Assembly (NCBI GenBank): GCA_023150945.1
Contig: JAKLJX010000003.1
Span: forward strand, 36,505-100,504
Origin: a bacterium
Lineage (GTDB): Bacteria > Zhuqueibacterota > Zhuqueibacteria > Zhuqueibacterales > Zhuqueibacteraceae
DNA length: 64,000 nt
Direction of reading: 5' to 3'
Shown: positions 38,518-46,759 of the stretch, one piece after another
Position numbering within the stretch: the first letter of the stretch is position 1
Layout of the letters: each line of letters opens with the position of its first letter
Notes under the pieces: generated by a model
Seen by the model: the letters and a program-made list of their open reading frames with translations, nothing else
Databases searched by the model: none
What the model was told of the DNA's origin: nothing
Position numbers and translations under genes: made by a program

Positions 38518-39297
38518 ATGGATGAAGAGAGCAGATACCGGTATCGTCTCTGTGAAATCGGGAAGCGAATCTATGCGCGGGGTTTCGTTGCCGCCAATGA
38601 CGGCAATCTCAGCGTGCGGTTGTCCAGCGGGGCAATCCTTGCCACGCCCACCGGCGTCAGCAAGGGCCTGATGTCGCCGGAAAACATGGTGTTGGTTGAT
38701 TTACAGGGCCGGCTCTTGAGCAGTGGCAAGCCTTCCAGCGAGCTGCCCATGCATTTGTTTGTTTACCGTGAACGGCCGGAGGTAAATGCCGTCGTGCATG
38801 CCCATCCGGTTTACGCCACCGGTTTTGCCTCTGCCGGCCTTTCGCTGGAATCCTGCGTTGCGGCGGAGATCATTGCGACGCTGGGTTCGATCCCGCTGGC
38901 GGAATACGGCACGCCCTCCACCGCGGAGCTGCCGGAATCTCTGCGGCCGCTGATTCACCGGAGCGATGCCATTCTGCTGGCCAATCACGGCGTGGTGACG
39001 GTGGGAAGGGAACTGGACGAGGCCTATGACCGGCTCGAGCGGGTGGAGCACTATGCGCACATTGTGTTTGTGGCCCGGCAGCTTGGCGGTGAGCGGCTGC
39101 TGCCGCGGGAACAGGTCGAGAAGCTCTTCGCATTGCGCGGAAAGTACGGACAAACCGGCCTCAATCCCGGCTGCGCCACGTGTGAAGGCGAGTGCCTCGA
39201 GGGCACCTGCCCGAACTATGCGGAGAAATTCGATGCCGGCGGCACGGATCACTTCGGCATGGTAGTCGATCGCGTGCTGGCGCGCTTGCGCCACTGA
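38518..39297 (+). CDS. Class II aldolase/adducin-family protein with C-terminal Cys cluster
   Basis: This 259-aa protein has the class II aldolase core: NDGNLSVRL, TPTGVSKG, the SSELPMH segment with the catalytic Glu, the zinc-binding HAHP and ANHG. Members such as L-fuculose-phosphate aldolase or ribulose-5-phosphate epimerase cleave or epimerise sugar phosphates. The last 60 residues add CATCEGECLEGTC, a CxxCx3Cx4C cluster not part of the usual fold, which may bind a metal. The ATG at 38518 has GAGG 9 nt upstream; the ATG at 38512 is too close to it. It is upstream of secD but separated by that gene's own promoter. Confidence 0.85.
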   Translation: MDEESRYRYRLCEIGKRIYARGFVAANDGNLSVRLSSGAILATPTGVSKGLMSPENMVLVDLQGRLLSSGKPSSELPMHLFVYRERPEVNAVVHAHPVYATGFASAGLSLESCVAAEIIATLGSIPLAEYGTPSTAELPESLRPLIHRSDAILLANHGVVTVGRELDEAYDRLERVEHYAHIVFVARQLGGERLLPREQVEKLFALRGKYGQTGLNPGCATCEGECLEGTCPNYAEKFDAGGTDHFGMVVDRVLARLRH

Positions 39298-39622
39298 AAA
39301 CCGGCGTGCCGAACGGTGAGAACCTCCCAGCGAACGGCGTGGAGGCGCTTTGATAAAGGACTTAAGCCGACCTTTCGCTTGACTTTCAAGGGCAAATCAT
39401 CTATATTGGCAGCCGTTTCAATTTTTCAAACGCCATCGGACACAATATTTGCGCGCCCTTGCTCATCGCCTGGACACGCCGCACTCCCGCCTGGAAGCAC
39501 TTGATCCAGCCAGCAACGGGAGCTGCCGGCCGAAGTCGGGAGCGGGCTGAACGCATCACTTTATTGGCAAAAACCAAATCCTCGCGACGCGAGCAGATCA
39601 CTTTTTGGAGGCAGAGCCGTTC
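39298..39622. other. Leader of the secDF unit
   Basis: A near-consensus promoter lies at 39379-39407, so the leader of secD is about 210 nt long. I see no gene and no clear riboswitch structure inside it. Confidence 0.5.
39379..39407 (+). promoter_or_regulatory. secD promoter (TTGACT-N17-TATATT)
   Basis: TTGACT (39379-39384) and TATATT (39402-39407) have a 17-nt spacer, followed by GGCAGCC. It precedes secD by about 215 nt and should drive secD, secF and perhaps the STAS gene. Confidence 0.75.
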
Positions 39623-41692
39623 ATGAGGCGCAATAACACGCTGCGCACGATCATCATTGCCGTGGCGATTCTTTGGGCGATCTATGAGCTGTATCCGACC
39701 TTTGTCGTCACCTCGCTCAAAGGCAAGGCTGACGCCCATGCCAATGCATTGACCAAGCTGACCAATATTCAATACGACGACATCAATCAGGCGCTGACCA
39801 AAGGCGTGCTGGAGCAGAGAGTCCGCCAGGCGCTGCACGACCGCAACGGCGAACTGACCACTGCTTTGCGGGAGGTTGAAGCGCTGGTCAAGCTCAATGA
39901 TGAGCTGGCCAAACACGAAGGCCGGGCGATCAAGCGCGGCCTGGATTTGCAGGGCGGGTCTTACCTGGTCTATGAAGTCGACCTTCCCAAGATGGCACGC
40001 GATGTGGCGAAAAACAAGGACGCGCGCTTCGATGAGATCATGCGCGAAGTCGAATCCGAAGCCGCCAAGCCCAACATCGATTTCTTCGAAGTGCTGCGAC
40101 AGCGTTTGGCCGACCGGCAGATCCGCTTGAATCGCTATTTCGGCGAGCGCTCGCAGACGGACAACGAAGTCATCGACAACCTGCGCAAGAACGCCACCGA
40201 CGCAGTCGATCGCAACCTGGAAATCCTGCGCAACCGCATCGACCAGTTTGGGGTGTCCGAGCCTTCCATCACGCGCCAGGGCGACCGCCGCATCGTGATC
40301 GAGCTGGCCGGCATCTCCGACGTCGCCCGCGCCAAGAACATCATCGGCCAGACCGCCTTGCTGGAGTTCCAACTGGTTTATGATCCCGAAGTCGTCAACG
40401 ACGTTTTCACCAAGATCGATGCGGCGGTGAAACGTGACCTGGCCGGCAGCACAGACAGCAGCGCGCTCGCCAGCACCGCGGCCGACACCGCGGCGCAGGC
40501 CGCCAAAGTGCGCGAGGAACAGGAGGTCAGCGTCAAGGATTTGTTCAGCGGTTCTTCGATTTTGAGCGGCGACACCACCGCAGAGCAAGCGGCCGGCACG
40601 GATTCCACTGTAGCCGTGGACAAGGAAATTTTCGGCGAAAAGCCGTTTCTGTCCTTGGGCGCCGCGCTTGGCCCTGATTTCGCCTTCCCGTCCAAGAACC
40701 AGCGTGTGGTGGAACGCATCATCAACAGCCCGGAAGTAAGGCGCGTTATCCCGCCGGATGCCGAACTGGCGTGGTCCAGCAAATTCGAGCCGGTAGCCGA
40801 CAATGAATACTACCGCCTTTATCTGCTCAAGAAAGAGGCGGAGCTGACCGGCACCTATCTCACCGAGGCGCAGGCCACCATCAGCAGCGGCTCGGGGGTC
40901 GTGCGGCAGGGCGACTGGCAGGTCAACATGAGCATGAATGACCAGGGCGCCAAGATTTTCTCGCGCGTGACCGCGGCCAACGTCAACAAGCGCCTGGCCA
41001 TCGTGCTGGACGGCAAAGTGGTGATGGCGCCCAACATCGATGAACGCATTCCCAGCGGTTCGGCCGTGATTCGCGGCAGCATGAACGCGGATGAGGCGCA
41101 GGATCTCGCCATCGTGTTGCGCGCCGGCGCGCTGCAGGTGCCGATGAAAGTCATCGAAGAGCGCACCGTCGGGCCTTCCCTCGGCCGTGATTCCATTGCC
41201 AAGGGCCAATATTCCGCCATTCTCGGCTTTGTCCTGGTCGTCATCTTCATGGTGATCTATTACAAGTTCTCCGGGCTGATCGCCACGACGGCTTTGCTGT
41301 TGAACGTGATTTTGGTGATGGCGGCCCTGGCCTTCTTCAAAGCCACGCTGACGCTGCCGGGGGTGGCCGGCATCATCCTGACCATCGGCATGGCGGTGGA
41401 TGCCAACGTACTCATTTTCGAGCGCATTCGGGAAGAGCTGCGCACCGGCAAGACCGTGCGCGCGGCCATCGAAGCCGGCTATAACCGCGCCTTCTGGACG
41501 ATCTTCGACTCGAACATCACCACGCTGCTCACCGCCCTGGTGCTCTATCAATTCGGCACGGGCCCGATTCGCGGCTTTGCGGTGACGCTTTCCATCGGCA
41601 TTATTGCCAGCATGTTTACGGCCATCGTCGTGACGCGGTTGATCTTCGATTTCATCACCACCCGCCGGCGCGTGGCGACCCTGAGCATTTGA
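39623..41692 (+). CDS. secD: Protein translocase subunit SecD
   Basis: This 689-aa protein has one N-terminal helix (TIIIAVAILWAIYEL), a large periplasmic region (P1, ferredoxin-like, with GLDLQGGSYLVYEVD) and five C-terminal helices with GFVLVVIFMVIYYKFSG, TLPGVAGIILTIGMAVDANV and FERIREEL. SecD works with SecF and SecYEG to pull exported proteins across the inner membrane using the proton gradient. A segment with Ser/Ala/Asp repeats (about 270-340) is an insertion between the P1 parts. The ATG at 39623 is downstream of GGAGG. SecF follows after 40 nt. Confidence 0.95.
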   Translation: MRRNNTLRTIIIAVAILWAIYELYPTFVVTSLKGKADAHANALTKLTNIQYDDINQALTKGVLEQRVRQALHDRNGELTTALREVEALVKLNDELAKHEGRAIKRGLDLQGGSYLVYEVDLPKMARDVAKNKDARFDEIMREVESEAAKPNIDFFEVLRQRLADRQIRLNRYFGERSQTDNEVIDNLRKNATDAVDRNLEILRNRIDQFGVSEPSITRQGDRRIVIELAGISDVARAKNIIGQTALLEFQLVYDPEVVNDVFTKIDAAVKRDLAGSTDSSALASTAADTAAQAAKVREEQEVSVKDLFSGSSILSGDTTAEQAAGTDSTVAVDKEIFGEKPFLSLGAALGPDFAFPSKNQRVVERIINSPEVRRVIPPDAELAWSSKFEPVADNEYYRLYLLKKEAELTGTYLTEAQATISSGSGVVRQGDWQVNMSMNDQGAKIFSRVTAANVNKRLAIVLDGKVVMAPNIDERIPSGSAVIRGSMNADEAQDLAIVLRAGALQVPMKVIEERTVGPSLGRDSIAKGQYSAILGFVLVVIFMVIYYKFSGLIATTALLLNVILVMAALAFFKATLTLPGVAGIILTIGMAVDANVLIFERIREELRTGKTVRAAIEAGYNRAFWTIFDSNITTLLTALVLYQFGTGPIRGFAVTLSIGIIASMFTAIVVTRLIFDFITTRRRVATLSI

Positions 41693-41732
41693 TCCGGCAG
41701 ATCCATCATTCTGTGAAGGAGTAGAATCGTCA

Positions 41733-42662
41733 ATGGAATTCTTTCGGCAAACGAGTATCGACTTCCTGGGAAGGCTCAAATTCGCCCTCGCCTTTTCAAT
41801 GACCATGATCCTGGCAGGCATCGTTTCCCTGCTGATCAAAGGCGGCCCGCTCTACGGCATCGATTTCCTGGGCGGCACCGAAGTGAATGTCAAATTCCAA
41901 AACCCCCAGCAAACGGCGGTGGTGCGGCAGGCGCTGTCGGCGCAGGGAATCAACAAGGCGGAAATCAAGCAGTTCGGTGACCGCACGGATTTCCTCATCC
42001 GCGTGCAGCAGCAGGAGAGCGGCACCCAGGTGTCGGATGCCATCGTTGCCGCCCTGCAGAAGACCTTCCCCAATGACGCGCCCACCTTGCAGTCCGTGGA
42101 CAGTGTGGGCCCGAAAATTGGGCAAGAGCTGCGCGACGCCGCGATTTGGGCCATCATCATCGCCCTCGGGCTGATTCTGATCTACATCAGCATCCGCTTC
42201 GAATTCGTTTTTGCGGTGGGCGCGGTGGTCGCGCTCGTGCACGACGTGGTGATCACCCTGGGATTGTTTTCCCTCTTCAACATGGAAATCAATCTGGCCA
42301 TTGTCGCCGCCTTCCTCACGCTGGTGGGCTACTCTTTGAATGACACGATTGTGGTTTACGATCGCATTCGTGAGAATATGGTGCTGCTGCGCCGCGAAGC
42401 CATGAGCATCGAGAAGGTCATCAATCTGAGCATCAACCAGACGCTGAGCCGCACGATCTTGACCTCCGGCACGACGCTGGTCGTGGTGGTGATCCTGTTC
42501 CTCTTCGGCGGTGAAGTCATTCGCGGCTTTTCATTCTGCATGCTGGCCGGCATCATCATCGGAACGTATTCCTCGATTTTTATCGCGGCGCCGCTGGTGG
42601 TGGAGTGGTACCACCGCCATCAAACTGCCAAGATCAAGATGAAACCGGTGGGAGTCCGGTAA
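41733..42662 (+). CDS. secF: Protein translocase subunit SecF
   Basis: This 309-aa protein has six transmembrane helices, the motif YGIDFLGGTEV near the N-terminus, and GYSLNDTIVVYDRIRENM, which is the SecF counterpart of the SecD FERIREEL motif. It forms SecDF with the gene upstream, assisting late steps of export. AAGGAG lies about 10 nt before the ATG at 41733. It is co-transcribed with secD. Confidence 0.95.
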   Translation: MEFFRQTSIDFLGRLKFALAFSMTMILAGIVSLLIKGGPLYGIDFLGGTEVNVKFQNPQQTAVVRQALSAQGINKAEIKQFGDRTDFLIRVQQQESGTQVSDAIVAALQKTFPNDAPTLQSVDSVGPKIGQELRDAAIWAIIIALGLILIYISIRFEFVFAVGAVVALVHDVVITLGLFSLFNMEINLAIVAAFLTLVGYSLNDTIVVYDRIRENMVLLRREAMSIEKVINLSINQTLSRTILTSGTTLVVVVILFLFGGEVIRGFSFCMLAGIIIGTYSSIFIAAPLVVEWYHRHQTAKIKMKPVGVR

Positions 42663-42712
42663 GCCCGCGTGGATCGCCGGCGGCTCAACCCTGAACACAT
42701 GAGAGGTGTGAC

Positions 42713-43051
42713 ATGAATGTGCAGGAAAAGCAGGTGGGTGATATCGTGGTGCTGGAATTGTCCGGCAAGATCATGGGAGGCCCGGACGCCAGTCTGCTCA
42801 ATGACAAGCTGCATGAGTTGATCGACAAGGGCAAAATCCACATCGTCGCCGATATCGGCGGCGTGGAGTGGATGAACAGCTCGGGCTTGGGTATTCTGAT
42901 CAGCGGCCTGACCACGATGCGCAACAACCAGGGTGAACTCAAACTCGCCAACGTCACCGAGCGTATTCAAAACCTGCTGATGATCACCAAGCTGCTGACG
43001 GTTTTTGAAACCTATGAATCGCTCGAGCAGGCGATTGCCAGTTTCAATTGA
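42713..43051 (+). CDS. STAS-domain anti-sigma-factor antagonist
   Basis: This 112-aa single STAS domain begins MNVQEKQVGDIVVLELSGKI and contains the phosphorylation-site loop VEWMNSSGLGILI. Such proteins bind HPK-type anti-sigma kinases and release a sigma factor when the Ser is unphosphorylated. No partner kinase is in the window. It lies 50 nt after secF, with GAGAGG as ribosome site, and may be co-transcribed. A role in membrane signalling is possible. Confidence 0.92.
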   Translation: MNVQEKQVGDIVVLELSGKIMGGPDASLLNDKLHELIDKGKIHIVADIGGVEWMNSSGLGILISGLTTMRNNQGELKLANVTERIQNLLMITKLLTVFETYESLEQAIASFN

Positions 43052-43177
43052 GGCCGCGTGAGGCCGCGCGCCAGCCGGCGTGCGGCCAGCGCCTCGCGGT
43101 TGCCCGGCCTGCAGCAGCTCCATCTCCACCAGTGGCTCGCTTGAATTCACCTACTCATCCTTGACTTCCCCGTTACC

Positions 43178-44452
43178 ATGCCCGTTCAAGTCGTGATTGG
43201 CGCCCAGTGGGGTGATGAAGGCAAAGGCAAGATTATCGACTTGCTGAGCGAAACCGCCGCGGTGGTGGCGCGTTATCAAGGCGGTGCCAATGCCGGCCAC
43301 ACCGTGGTGCACCGCGGCGAGAAATTCGTTCTGCATCTCATCCCCTCCGGCATTCTCCATCCCCACACCACCTGTCTGCTGGGCAACGGCGTGGTGATTG
43401 ACCCAGTGGCCTTTCTCGCCGAAGTGAATCTGCTGCAGCAGCGCGGCCTCACCCTGCCCGGCCGCTTGTTTCTCAGCCATCGCGCCCATCTCGTGATGCC
43501 CTATCACAAATTGCTCGACCAAAGCCGCGAATCGGCGAGCGAGCTCGAGAAAATCGGCACCACCGGCCGCGGCATTGGCCCGGCTTACGTGGACAAGGCG
43601 CTGCGCCTGGGCATTCGCCTGGTGGATTTACTCGAGGCCGGTCTGCTGCGCAAGAAGATCGAGCAGAATCTGCAGGAGAAGAACGCGCTGCTGAGCACGC
43701 TCTACGGCCGCAGTCCCCTCGACCCGGATGACATTTTGCGCGAGTATCAACGCTTCGACGAGCTGCTCGATCCCTACATCACCGACGTGACGCGGCTGCT
43801 GCAACAAAGCATTGCCGACGGCCAGTCCATTTTGTGCGAAGGCGCACAAGGCACGCTGCTGGATCTCGATTTTGGCACGTATCCTTATGTCACCTCCTCC
43901 AGCCCCGCTGCCGGCGGCGCCTGCACCGGCTTGGGCATTGGCCCCACGCAGATCGACGAAGTGCTGGGCGTGGTCAAGGCCTATACCACGCGGGTCGGCA
44001 TGGGACCGCTGCCCACGGAAATCCCCGAAGACAGCGGCATCGACTTGCGCAGTTTGGGCGCGGAGTTTGGCGCCACCACCGGCCGGCCGCGGCGTTGCGG
44101 CTGGTTCGACGCCGTGGTGGCAAACTACGCCGTGCAAATCAACGGCCTTGCCGCCTGGGCAGTGACCAAGCTGGACGTGCTCGACACTTTGCCTGCCATC
44201 AACGTGTGCGTGGCCTACCGTTATCGCGGCAAAGAATTGCGGCATTTTCCCGCGGACTTGCAGATCCTGGAGAATTGTGAGCCGGTTTATGAAACGCTGC
44301 CGGGTTGGTGCACGCCCACCGGCGGCGCGCGCGCGTTTGAACAACTGCCGGCGCGGGCACAGGATTATCTGCGCTGCCTCGAAAGCCTGACCAACACGCC
44401 GGTGCGCATCGTCTCGGTGGGCGCGGAGCGTGAACAGACCCTCTGGCGCTGA
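43178..44452 (+). CDS. purA: Adenylosuccinate synthetase
   Basis: This 424-aa enzyme joins IMP and aspartate with GTP to make adenylosuccinate, the first step to AMP. The GTP loop GDEGKGKIID (about residues 11-20), GGANAGHTVV, TGRGIGPAY and TRVGMGPLPTE are present, and the C-terminal part has PVRIVSVGAERE. The usual length is about 425-430. Together with guaB at 16.5 kb, the window holds both branches from IMP. The gene has its own short leader after the STAS gene. Confidence 0.96.
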   Translation: MPVQVVIGAQWGDEGKGKIIDLLSETAAVVARYQGGANAGHTVVHRGEKFVLHLIPSGILHPHTTCLLGNGVVIDPVAFLAEVNLLQQRGLTLPGRLFLSHRAHLVMPYHKLLDQSRESASELEKIGTTGRGIGPAYVDKALRLGIRLVDLLEAGLLRKKIEQNLQEKNALLSTLYGRSPLDPDDILREYQRFDELLDPYITDVTRLLQQSIADGQSILCEGAQGTLLDLDFGTYPYVTSSSPAAGGACTGLGIGPTQIDEVLGVVKAYTTRVGMGPLPTEIPEDSGIDLRSLGAEFGATTGRPRRCGWFDAVVANYAVQINGLAAWAVTKLDVLDTLPAINVCVAYRYRGKELRHFPADLQILENCEPVYETLPGWCTPTGGARAFEQLPARAQDYLRCLESLTNTPVRIVSVGAEREQTLWR

Positions 44453-44510
44453 GTCCTGCTTCCGGCAGCGTGCCGATTTCGCTGCGTTTCATCCTTGGGA
44501 GATAGGCGTG

Positions 44511-44831
44511 ATGATGATTACGACGACTGACACCATCGCAGGCCGGAAGATCGTTCGCTATCTCGGCATTGTCACCGGTGAAGCGGTCATCGGCTCGAAT
44601 TTGGTGGATGATCTGTTTCGCGGCTTGCGCGGCATTGTCGGCGGCCGCACCAGCAAATATGAAAAAAACCTCGTCACGGCACGCGGCCTGGCGCTCAAAG
44701 ACATGCAGACCAATGCCGAGCAACTCGGCGCCAATGCCGTCGTGGGCGTGGATCTGGATTATGAAGTCTTCAGCGTCGGCGAAACCATGATGATCGTGAT
44801 TGCCAACGGCACCGCGGTGCAGGTGGAGTAG
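44511..44831 (+). CDS. YbjQ/UPF0145 family protein
   Basis: This 106-aa protein is the small pentameric YbjQ domain (heavy-metal-binding-like): ITTTDTIAGRKIVRYLGIVTGEAVIGSN, ARGLALKDMQTNAEQLGANAVVGVDLDYE and a final IVIANGTAVQ. The cellular role is unsettled in the literature. The ATG at 44511 has GGGAG 9 nt upstream; the frame extends further left only as overlap with purA's end. It lies 58 nt after purA. Confidence 0.9.
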   Translation: MMITTTDTIAGRKIVRYLGIVTGEAVIGSNLVDDLFRGLRGIVGGRTSKYEKNLVTARGLALKDMQTNAEQLGANAVVGVDLDYEVFSVGETMMIVIANGTAVQVE

Positions 44832-44916
44832 GCCGCGCGCGGATGGCCGTCGTTCACCGCGGGCAGCAACCGCCTGGGGCACGGCAATTTTGCAAAATCT
44901 CCACAGTGAGCGTAAC

Positions 44917-45483
44917 ATGACCCGTGAACAAGCCTATCAGTTGATGTGCGAGTGGACCGCCTCTGACAGTCTGCGCAAACACATGCTGGCCGTGGAGGCC
45001 GCGATGCGATTCTACGCCCGCAAATTCAACGAAGATGAACAAACCTGGGCGGTGGTCGGCCTCTTGCACGACATGGATTACGAGCGGCATCCCTCCAAAG
45101 AAGAGCATCCCTATCAAACGGTAAAGCTGCTGCGCGAACGCGGCGAGCCGGAAGCCCTCTGCCGCGCCATTCTCGCGCACGCGGACTACACCGGCGTGCA
45201 GCCCGAGACGCTGATGGAAAAAACGATTCTGGCGGTGGACGAGCTATGCGGCTTTCTCACCGCCGTGGCCCTGGTGCGGCCCAACAAAAGCCTGCTCGAG
45301 GTCGAAGTCAGCTCGGTGAAGAAAAAAATGAAAGACAAGGCCTTCGCGCGTCAGGTCAGCCGGGAAGACATCACGCGCGGCGCGGCGCTGCTCAATCTCA
45401 CCCTGGATGAGCATATCGCCAACTGTCTCGAAGCGATGCAGAGCGTTGCTGCAACGCTGGGGCTGCAGGGGGAAGCAAAATAG
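44917..45483 (+). CDS. HD-domain phosphohydrolase-like protein
   Basis: This 188-aa protein has the HD signature: His in SLRKHMLAVEAAMRFY, then VVGLLHDMDYERHP (HD pair) and HADYTG. Such small HD proteins hydrolyse nucleotide or other phosphate esters with a divalent metal. KNKDKAFARQVSRED-type text (KKKMKDKAFARQVS) follows. The ATG at 44917 is preceded by a weak AGTGAG. It closes the row after purA and the YbjQ gene. The exact substrate is unknown. Confidence 0.85.
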   Translation: MTREQAYQLMCEWTASDSLRKHMLAVEAAMRFYARKFNEDEQTWAVVGLLHDMDYERHPSKEEHPYQTVKLLRERGEPEALCRAILAHADYTGVQPETLMEKTILAVDELCGFLTAVALVRPNKSLLEVEVSSVKKKMKDKAFARQVSREDITRGAALLNLTLDEHIANCLEAMQSVAATLGLQGEAK

Positions 45484-45855
45484 CCGGTCCCGTCCGTTGC
45501 CCTCCTGGCCCGGGGTTGGCCTTGTGACTTGGAAAAGCTTCATGAACCGCGGCGTGGTTCATCTGTCGTCGCCTGGGCGGTGGGGTCTCGGATCGTCGCG
45601 TTCGACTCGCTTCGGGCCAACCTCCTCGTCCACCAGCTTGCGGCCTGTCGCTCCCTCGCCGCCACCTCACCCGAAAACCGTAGCAATTCCCCTGCGGAAT
45701 TTCTTGTTAGCCGTGGCAGAGCTGAAATTGCAGAACCAACATTCGGTACCCATCAAAGCCATCGACTAATAAACTATTGCTGAAGAAGAATACTTTCAAT
45801 ATCTTCTTGCGGAGATATTGAGAAACACCACGGCACTGCAATAAGGAACGGAGTT
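45484..45855. other. Intergenic stretch before the VapBC pair
   Basis: There is no gene. Base composition becomes clearly AT-richer from about 45760, where the VapBC promoter and operator begin. The short frames here are overlapping and lack ribosome sites. Confidence 0.45.
45777..45820 (+). promoter_or_regulatory. vapBC promoter with palindromic operator
   Basis: TTGCTG (45777-45782) and TATCTT (45800-45805) are 17 nt apart. A perfect palindrome CAATATCT (45797-45804) / AGATATTG (45813-45820) overlaps the -10 box, so a bound repressor would block RNA polymerase. VapBC complexes typically autoregulate through such dyads. Confidence 0.65.
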
Positions 45856-46125
45856 ATGGAAATGAAAGCCAATACAGTACGCGAGCTAGTTTTGGAAGAG
45901 ATCAGACTGCTTCCAGAAGAAGAGCTGCCGGCAATCTTGAGTTTTATTCATTCTTTCCGGTCGGGTAGCCAAATATTGAATAAGAGATCGAATCAAGTGA
46001 TGCGTTTTGCCGGCAGTTGGCGGGATCTGCCCGAAGAAACCTACAATGAGTTTATTGGCGACATAGCCAAGCGTCGGCAAGCAGCGTTTTCGAGGAGACG
46101 AGACCGTGAAGCCGACATTAGTTGA
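45856..46125 (+). CDS. VapB-like antitoxin
   Basis: This 89-aa protein precedes a PIN toxin, with a 20-nt overlap. NTVRELVLEEIRLLPEEELPAI is a common antitoxin N-terminus (DUF2281-like), and the second half (MRFAGSWRDLPEETYNEF) is the typical toxin-neutralising tail with Trp-Arg and acidic residues. The start ATG at 45856 has AACGGAG upstream. The region is AT-richer than its surroundings, which suggests horizontal gain. It probably binds the operator at 45797-45820. Confidence 0.8.
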   Translation: MEMKANTVRELVLEEIRLLPEEELPAILSFIHSFRSGSQILNKRSNQVMRFAGSWRDLPEETYNEFIGDIAKRRQAAFSRRRDREADIS

Positions 46126-46513
46126 TGCCGATATACTGGCAATGTATTTCCGCGGGACCGAGAAGTTGGAGGAGAGATTTGAAAGGTATCTCGAAGAATA
46201 CGGCAAAATAAATATCAGCATCATAACGTACTACGAGATTGTCAGTGGATTAGAGTACAAAGATGCGAATAAACAGCTTGAATCCTTCTTTGAATTTGCC
46301 CACCAAAATACCATCATCCCAGTTACGCAAGATTCAGCGGCGATCTCGGCCGGGATATACGCACGCTTGCGCAAGAGTGGACAACCCCTGGATGATATTG
46401 ATTTGCGCATTGCTGGAATAGCGATCTCAAATGGCCTTGCGCTGGCCACGAACAATGAAAGTCACTTCGCAAGAATTGAAGGCTTGGAAATACAAAACTG
46501 GAATAGATCGTGA
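46106..46513 (+). CDS. VapC-family PIN-domain toxin (ribonuclease)
   Basis: This 135-aa PIN domain starts with GTG at 46106 after GAGGAG. It has the acidic residues of the active site: Asp in VDADILAMYF, Glu in YYEIVSGL, Asp in DDIDLRIAG and the Asn/Glu of ATNNESHFARI. It should cleave tRNA or mRNA when free of the antitoxin. It overlaps the antitoxin frame by 20 nt, the usual coupling for VapBC pairs. Confidence 0.9.
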   Translation: MKPTLVDADILAMYFRGTEKLEERFERYLEEYGKINISIITYYEIVSGLEYKDANKQLESFFEFAHQNTIIPVTQDSAAISAGIYARLRKSGQPLDDIDLRIAGIAISNGLALATNNESHFARIEGLEIQNWNRS

Positions 46514-46759
46514 GTTACGCGTTCACAGCTAACGATGCTTCAATCGGCCGCGCGCGTGTGCGGCATGATGAAGGCGCTCTCGTGTGCCCGCGCCGGTTAT
46601 GCCGGTGTTATTCGCCGGCACGTGCGCCATATTTTGCGGCACGCAAAATGCACGAGATCACACCCGCTCGGTTTTTTTGACCAAGCTCGCTTTTCGCCGC
46701 GGAGGTGAAAGGCCGGGAACACGTAAGGCAGAAATCTCCGCCATTTTCCGGAAAGATAC

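Noticed and set aside
39401..41839. Open frame of 812 codons opposite secD
   Set aside because: secD is certain; the antisense product is His/Arg-rich without any family pattern.
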